NCBI GenBank assembly: GCA_023410295.1
Contig: JAEYPY010000262.1
Coordinates: 1 to 18,990 of the forward strand
Length of the DNA stretch: 18,990 nucleotides
DNA from: Pseudomonadota bacterium
GTDB taxonomy: Bacteria; Pseudomonadota; Alphaproteobacteria; Caulobacterales; Aquidulcibacteraceae
Direction: 5' to 3'
The notes below the pieces were generated by a model that saw only the letters and a list, made by a program, of their open reading frames with translations, did no database searches and had not been told where the DNA came from. Shown here in pieces: positions 16,237-18,990 of this stretch; position 1 is the stretch's first letter; each line of letters begins with the position of its first letter. Position numbers and translations under genes: made by a program.

Positions 16237-17289
16237 GTGAGCGCGCACGACCTTGCCACGTCAGCCTTGCGGCTGATCGATCCGGAAACGGCGCACCACG
16301 CTGCCCTGTTCGGCTTGCGCGCCGGCGTCGGCCCGCGTGTGCGCGCCGACCGCTACCCGCGCCTCCGCACCACGCTCGCCGGCCTCGATTTGCCCAATCC
16401 CATCGGCATGGCTGCGGGCTTCGACAAGAATTGCGAAGCGCCCGACGCGTTGCTCGCCGCCGGCTTCGGCTTCGTCGAATGCGGCACCGTCACGCCGAAG
16501 CCACAAGCCGGCAACGCGCGCCCGCGCATCTTCCGCTTGAGCGAAGACCGCGCGATCATCAATCGCCTCGGCTTCAACAACAGCGGTCTCGACGCGTTCG
16601 CCGATCGTCTCGCCGCGCGGCGCCAGCGCGGCATCGTCGGCGCCAATGTCGGCGCCAACAAGGATAGCGTCGATCGGCCCGCCGATTACGTGCTCGGCAT
16701 GGGCCGCGTCTGGAAGTGCGCCTCTTACGTCACCGCCAACATCTCATCGCCCAACACGCCGGGCCTGCGCGGCCTGCAGGAGCGCGGCGCGCTCGAAGAT
16801 CTGCTGGGCCGTCTGCGCGAGGCGCGCGCGCCACTCGAAGCCGCACACGGCCGCCGTCCGCTTTTTTTGAAAGTCGCGCCCGATCTCGATGAAACCGCGG
16901 TGCGCGACATAACCGAACTCGCGCTTCAGTACGGGCTCAATGCGCTGATTGTCTCCAACACCACGCTGCAGCGCCCGCCGCATCTTACCTCCGACAATGC
17001 GGAGGAGGCGGGCGGGCTCTCCGGTCAGCCGCTCTTCCAAATCTCCACGCACATCTTGCGCCTCTTCGCGCAGGCGCTGGCCGGACGCTTGCCGCTGATC
17101 GGCGTTGGCGGCGTCGAAAACGGCGCCACTGCGCTCGCCAAGCTGCGCGCCGGCGCCAGCGCCGTGCAGCTCTATTCCGCGCTCGTCTACGAAGGCCCCG
17201 GCCTCGTCGCCCGCATCCTCGACGAACTCGACGGCCTTCTCGCCGCCGAAGGCGTCGATCACGTCAGCGAGATTGTCGGCAAGGGCTGA
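16237..17289 (+). CDS. pyrD: Class 2 dihydroorotate dehydrogenase (quinone)
   Basis: PyrD oxidises dihydroorotate to orotate with FMN and passes electrons to membrane quinones, the fourth step of de novo pyrimidine synthesis. The 350-aa product has the class 2 N-terminal helical segment (about 1-45) for membrane association. FMN/substrate motifs follow: IGMAAGFDKNCEAPD (K64), INRLGFNNSGLD, VGANVGANKDS and NISSPNTPGLRGLQ, where the catalytic Ser is expected at S171 and N173 contacts orotate. Later motifs are FLKVAPDLDE, IVSNTT, GGLSGQPL, LIGVGGVENG and ASAVQLYSALVYEGPGL. All expected blocks are present. The start is GTG 16237 since no in-frame ATG precedes M58; the ribosome site is weak. It is divergent from the S24 repressor and convergent with mlaC. 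Confidence 0.96.
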   Translation: MSAHDLATSALRLIDPETAHHAALFGLRAGVGPRVRADRYPRLRTTLAGLDLPNPIGMAAGFDKNCEAPDALLAAGFGFVECGTVTPKPQAGNARPRIFRLSEDRAIINRLGFNNSGLDAFADRLAARRQRGIVGANVGANKDSVDRPADYVLGMGRVWKCASYVTANISSPNTPGLRGLQERGALEDLLGRLREARAPLEAAHGRRPLFLKVAPDLDETAVRDITELALQYGLNALIVSNTTLQRPPHLTSDNAEEAGGLSGQPLFQISTHILRLFAQALAGRLPLIGVGGVENGATALAKLRAGASAVQLYSALVYEGPGLVARILDELDGLLAAEGVDHVSEIVGKG

Positions 17290-17301
17290 CGCGAAAGAAA
17301 A

Positions 17302-17327
17302 GAGCGCGGGCCTTCAGACCCGCGCTC
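17302..17327 (+). repeat. Palindromic intergenic repeat, copy 2
   Basis: GAGCGCGGGCC and GACCCGCGCTC form an 11-bp stem with one C/A mismatch around a TTCA loop. This is the same unit as at 3381-3403. Bases 17302-17324 are identical to the reverse complement of copy 3. It begins 13 bases after the pyrD stop and could end pyrD transcription, although no T-run follows. Confidence 0.75.
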
Positions 17328-17356
17328 GCACTTCTAATGGACTATTGTGGAGCAAA

Positions 17357-17379
17357 CGCGGGTCTGAAGGCCCGCGCTC
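17357..17379 (-). repeat. Palindromic intergenic repeat, copy 3 (inverted relative to copy 2)
   Basis: On the minus strand these 23 bases equal 17302-17324 exactly, with a 32-base spacer between the copies. It lies three bases from the mlaC stop codon. Read together, copies 2 and 3 can form either two small hairpins or one long 23-bp hairpin, the head-to-head arrangement typical of bacterial REP/BIME-type elements. A bidirectional terminator role between convergent pyrD and mlaC is possible. Confidence 0.75.
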
Positions 17380-17381
17380 CT

Positions 17382-18050
17382 CTAGCTCCGCGCCACCGCG
17401 CGCTGGCGCATCGACGCCGTCGTCTCGCGCAAGCTGCTCATCAGCCCACGGATGTTGCCGTTGTTGGCGTCGAGCTGGGCCAGAAAATCGCGCTGCTGCT
17501 GTTTCGCCAGCCAAATCTGGTTGCCATCGACCAGCAGCGAAACATCGACCACCTTCCACGCATCGCCGGAACGCAAGATGCGCCATTGCACGGTCATGGC
17601 GCGCCCGCCGTCGCGCGGCGTTAGTTCGCTGGTGACGATCACATCGCGCCCGGCGATCCGTTCGGTCGAGCCGGTGACGCGGATCGCGCTGCCGCTATAG
17701 CGGCTGAGCTGCGCTTCATAGACCGCGATCGCGTAATCCTGGAACGTGCGCGTCCATTCGCTGCGCAGGCTCGCGTCCGCGCGCAATTGCGAGCCGTAGC
17801 GGCCGAGCACGAAATTGGCGATGCGCGGCATGTCGGAAAATTGCGCCATCAGGCGATCGAACGTCTGCCGGCGTTGCGTCGCCGACAGATTGCGATCGCC
17901 CAGCGTGCGCAATGCGCTCGCCGCGTTTTCTTGCACATAGCGTTCAGCGTCGGCATTGCGCGCGGCGTGAGCGGCCGGCGCAGTGGCGATGAGCCCAGCG
18001 CCCAGCAGGCCGGCAAGGAAAGCGGCGCGGGTGAAAGGGCGAGCGTTCAC
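17382..18050 (-). CDS. mlaC: MlaC-like periplasmic phospholipid-binding protein
   Basis: MlaC (Ttg2D family, PF05494 type) is the periplasmic shuttle that carries phospholipids between the outer-membrane MlaA complex and the inner-membrane MlaFEDB transporter. The 222-aa product has a Sec signal peptide (MNARPFTRAAFLAGLLGAGL, likely cut after AHA near residue 31). The mature domain shows RRQTFDRLMAQFSDMPRIAN, FVLGRYG, WTRTFQDYAIAVYEAQLSRY, DVIVTSELTP, VQWRIL and WKVVDVSLLVDGNQ, matching the MlaC fold. I start at GTG 18050 because AGGAGA lies six bases upstream. The longer frame from TTG 18065 would begin inside that ribosome site. It follows mlaA after 11 bases, so the two are co-transcribed. 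Confidence 0.92.
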   Translation of the reverse strand: MNARPFTRAAFLAGLLGAGLIATAPAAHAARNADAERYVQENAASALRTLGDRNLSATQRRQTFDRLMAQFSDMPRIANFVLGRYGSQLRADASLRSEWTRTFQDYAIAVYEAQLSRYSGSAIRVTGSTERIAGRDVIVTSELTPRDGGRAMTVQWRILRSGDAWKVVDVSLLVDGNQIWLAKQQQRDFLAQLDANNGNIRGLMSSLRETTASMRQRAVARS

Positions 18051-18061
18051 GTCAAGTCTCC

Positions 18062-18952
18062 TCAAAGTCCGCCCGACATGGGCGCGGGGAAATCCTCTGC
18101 CAAGGCGTCAGACATCGGTTCAGGTTGGTTCGGATCGAAGTGTTGCGAATTGTCCTCGGTCACAGAGAAGTTATCGGGCGTGTCGGTAGTCGCTTCCGCA
18201 TCATCGATCGCCTCGAACTCAGGCAAATCTTCGACCGAAGATTCACCATTTTGGATCGCGCTCTCGCGCAATAACGCATAGGAGGTGCGGATCGAGACGT
18301 AAGGATCGAGCGCATTACGGCGCACGTCATCCACAGCGTCGATTACGCTCTCGCGCGCATTCAGCGCCGTCAGCACCGTGCGTCCGATGCGCACTTCATC
18401 GGCTTCATCGAACTCCGCCCAGGTCAGCGGATCGAACACCGTGTCGACGACGCGTCCGGCCGTGTCGCGCACATTCGTCGGCCCCATCAGCGGCACGAAG
18501 ATGTATGGACCGGGCTCAAGCCCCCACACCGCAAGCGTCTGCCCGAAATCTTCGTCGTGATATTCAAGTCCCATCGAATTCGCGGGATCGAAAACGCCGG
18601 CAATGCCAATGGTTGAATTCAACGCAAAACGCCCGGCTGTCGTGCCGGCGCGCTCGAACTCGCCTTGCAGCACATCATTGGCGAAGATCACCGGCCCGCG
18701 CAGATTGCGCAGAAAATTGCGCACGCCGGTGCGCACCGGGCGCGGCGTCACCGCGCGATAGCCGCGCGCGATCGGCTCGACCACGGCCTGATCCACGCCC
18801 TCGTGCACGGCGAAGAGGTCGCGGTTGAAGCCCTCCCACGGATCGGGCTGGCTCTGCGCCTCCACCGCCGGGGCGGGCGCCTCCTGCGCGAACGCAAGCG
18901 CAGGCGCGGATAGGCACGCCGCGAACGTCGCAACTGTCAGTATTCCCCGCAT
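18062..18952 (-). CDS. mlaA: MlaA/VacJ family outer-membrane phospholipid-removal protein
   Basis: MlaA (VacJ, PF04333 type) removes mislocalised phospholipids from the outer leaflet of the outer membrane and hands them to MlaC. The 296-aa product begins with a signal sequence (MRGILTVATFAACLSAPALA). The VacJ domain (about 35-225) starts with DPWEGFNRDLF. It continues with NFLRNLRGPVIFANDVLQGE, RFALNSTIGIAGVFDPA, DFGQTLAVWGLEPGPYIFVP and GPTNVRDTAGRVVDTVFDPL, then DPYVSIRTSYALLRE. Two features are odd. The lipobox is poor (FAAC at 10-13; signal peptidase I cleavage after AFA at 22 is an alternative). A roughly 65-residue acidic tail (about 230-296), rich in Glu, Asp and Pro, follows the domain. 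ATG 18952 has GGGGTG eight bases upstream. Other Mla genes are not in the window. Confidence 0.93.
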   Translation of the reverse strand: MRGILTVATFAACLSAPALAFAQEAPAPAVEAQSQPDPWEGFNRDLFAVHEGVDQAVVEPIARGYRAVTPRPVRTGVRNFLRNLRGPVIFANDVLQGEFERAGTTAGRFALNSTIGIAGVFDPANSMGLEYHDEDFGQTLAVWGLEPGPYIFVPLMGPTNVRDTAGRVVDTVFDPLTWAEFDEADEVRIGRTVLTALNARESVIDAVDDVRRNALDPYVSIRTSYALLRESAIQNGESSVEDLPEFEAIDDAEATTDTPDNFSVTEDNSQHFDPNQPEPMSDALAEDFPAPMSGGL

Positions 18953-18980
18953 CGTTGAGACACCCCGTTGTCCACCGCAG

Positions 18981-18986
18981 ATAATA
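18981..18986 (-). promoter_or_regulatory. Candidate -10 of the mlaA-mlaC operon
   Basis: TATTAT on the minus strand lies 28 bases before the mlaA ATG, which would give a leader of about 20 bases containing the GGGGTG ribosome site. The matching -35 would fall outside the window, so the call rests on one hexamer. Confidence 0.3.
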
Positions 18987-18990
18987 GGGG

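Noticed and set aside
17290..17381. A short insertion sequence with 23-bp terminal inverted repeats
   Set aside because: Only 32 bases lie between the repeats, no flanking target duplication is visible, and the same unit occurs singly at 3381, so a REP-like element is the better reading.

Overview
The window is a stretch of GC-rich, densely packed bacterial chromosome, most likely from an alphaproteobacterium. The evidence is a class I (archaeal-type) lysyl-tRNA synthetase, a class 2 membrane-type dihydroorotate dehydrogenase, an alphaproteobacterial-style XagB-like GT2 glycosyltransferase, and frequent GTG starts. A Caulobacterales/Hyphomonadaceae-like host fits the gene content, but I cannot prove the order. 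Most intergenic gaps are short, and no rRNA, tRNA, CRISPR array, transposase or phage structural gene was seen.

Layout, left to right. (1) 1-1840, minus: cysD-cysN, the two subunits of ATP sulfurylase; cysN runs off the left edge. (2) 1958-3379, plus: an M20 metallopeptidase. It converges on (3) 3409-5718, minus: a membrane-bound hybrid histidine kinase. A small palindromic repeat fills the 29-base gap between them. (4) 5880-6896, plus: a low-specificity threonine aldolase-type PLP enzyme. It converges on (5) 6900-9105, minus: an apparent two-gene operon of a processive GT2 glycosyltransferase and a secreted six-cysteine protein of unknown function. (6) 9254-10663, plus: a group II PLP decarboxylase. 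(7) 10673-12505, minus: a YbaL-type cation/proton antiporter lacking its usual RCK domain, a 43-codon small ORF directly upstream of it, and rnk. (8) 12518-12704: a compact leader holding a candidate promoter, a 20-codon ORF and an 11-bp perfect hairpin. (9) 12705-14294, minus: class I lysS, divergent from (10) 14386-15467, plus: sixA and a ParD/ParE-like toxin-antitoxin pair. (11) 15469-16089, minus: a LexA/CI-like S24 repressor, divergent from (12) 16237-17289, plus: pyrD. (13) 17290-17381: two inverted copies of the same palindromic repeat seen at 3381. (14) 17382-18952, minus: mlaA-mlaC of the phospholipid-transport system that maintains outer-membrane lipid asymmetry.

Most of this is core metabolism and envelope upkeep, and I do not see a large novel multi-gene system. 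The parts most worth a second look are small: the palindromic repeat family, two unlisted small ORFs in leader positions, the antiporter without its regulatory domain, the glycosyltransferase/six-Cys secreted pair, the TA module, and the S24 repressor with its probable operator. All family assignments come from recalled motifs read in the translated sequence; no database search was run.
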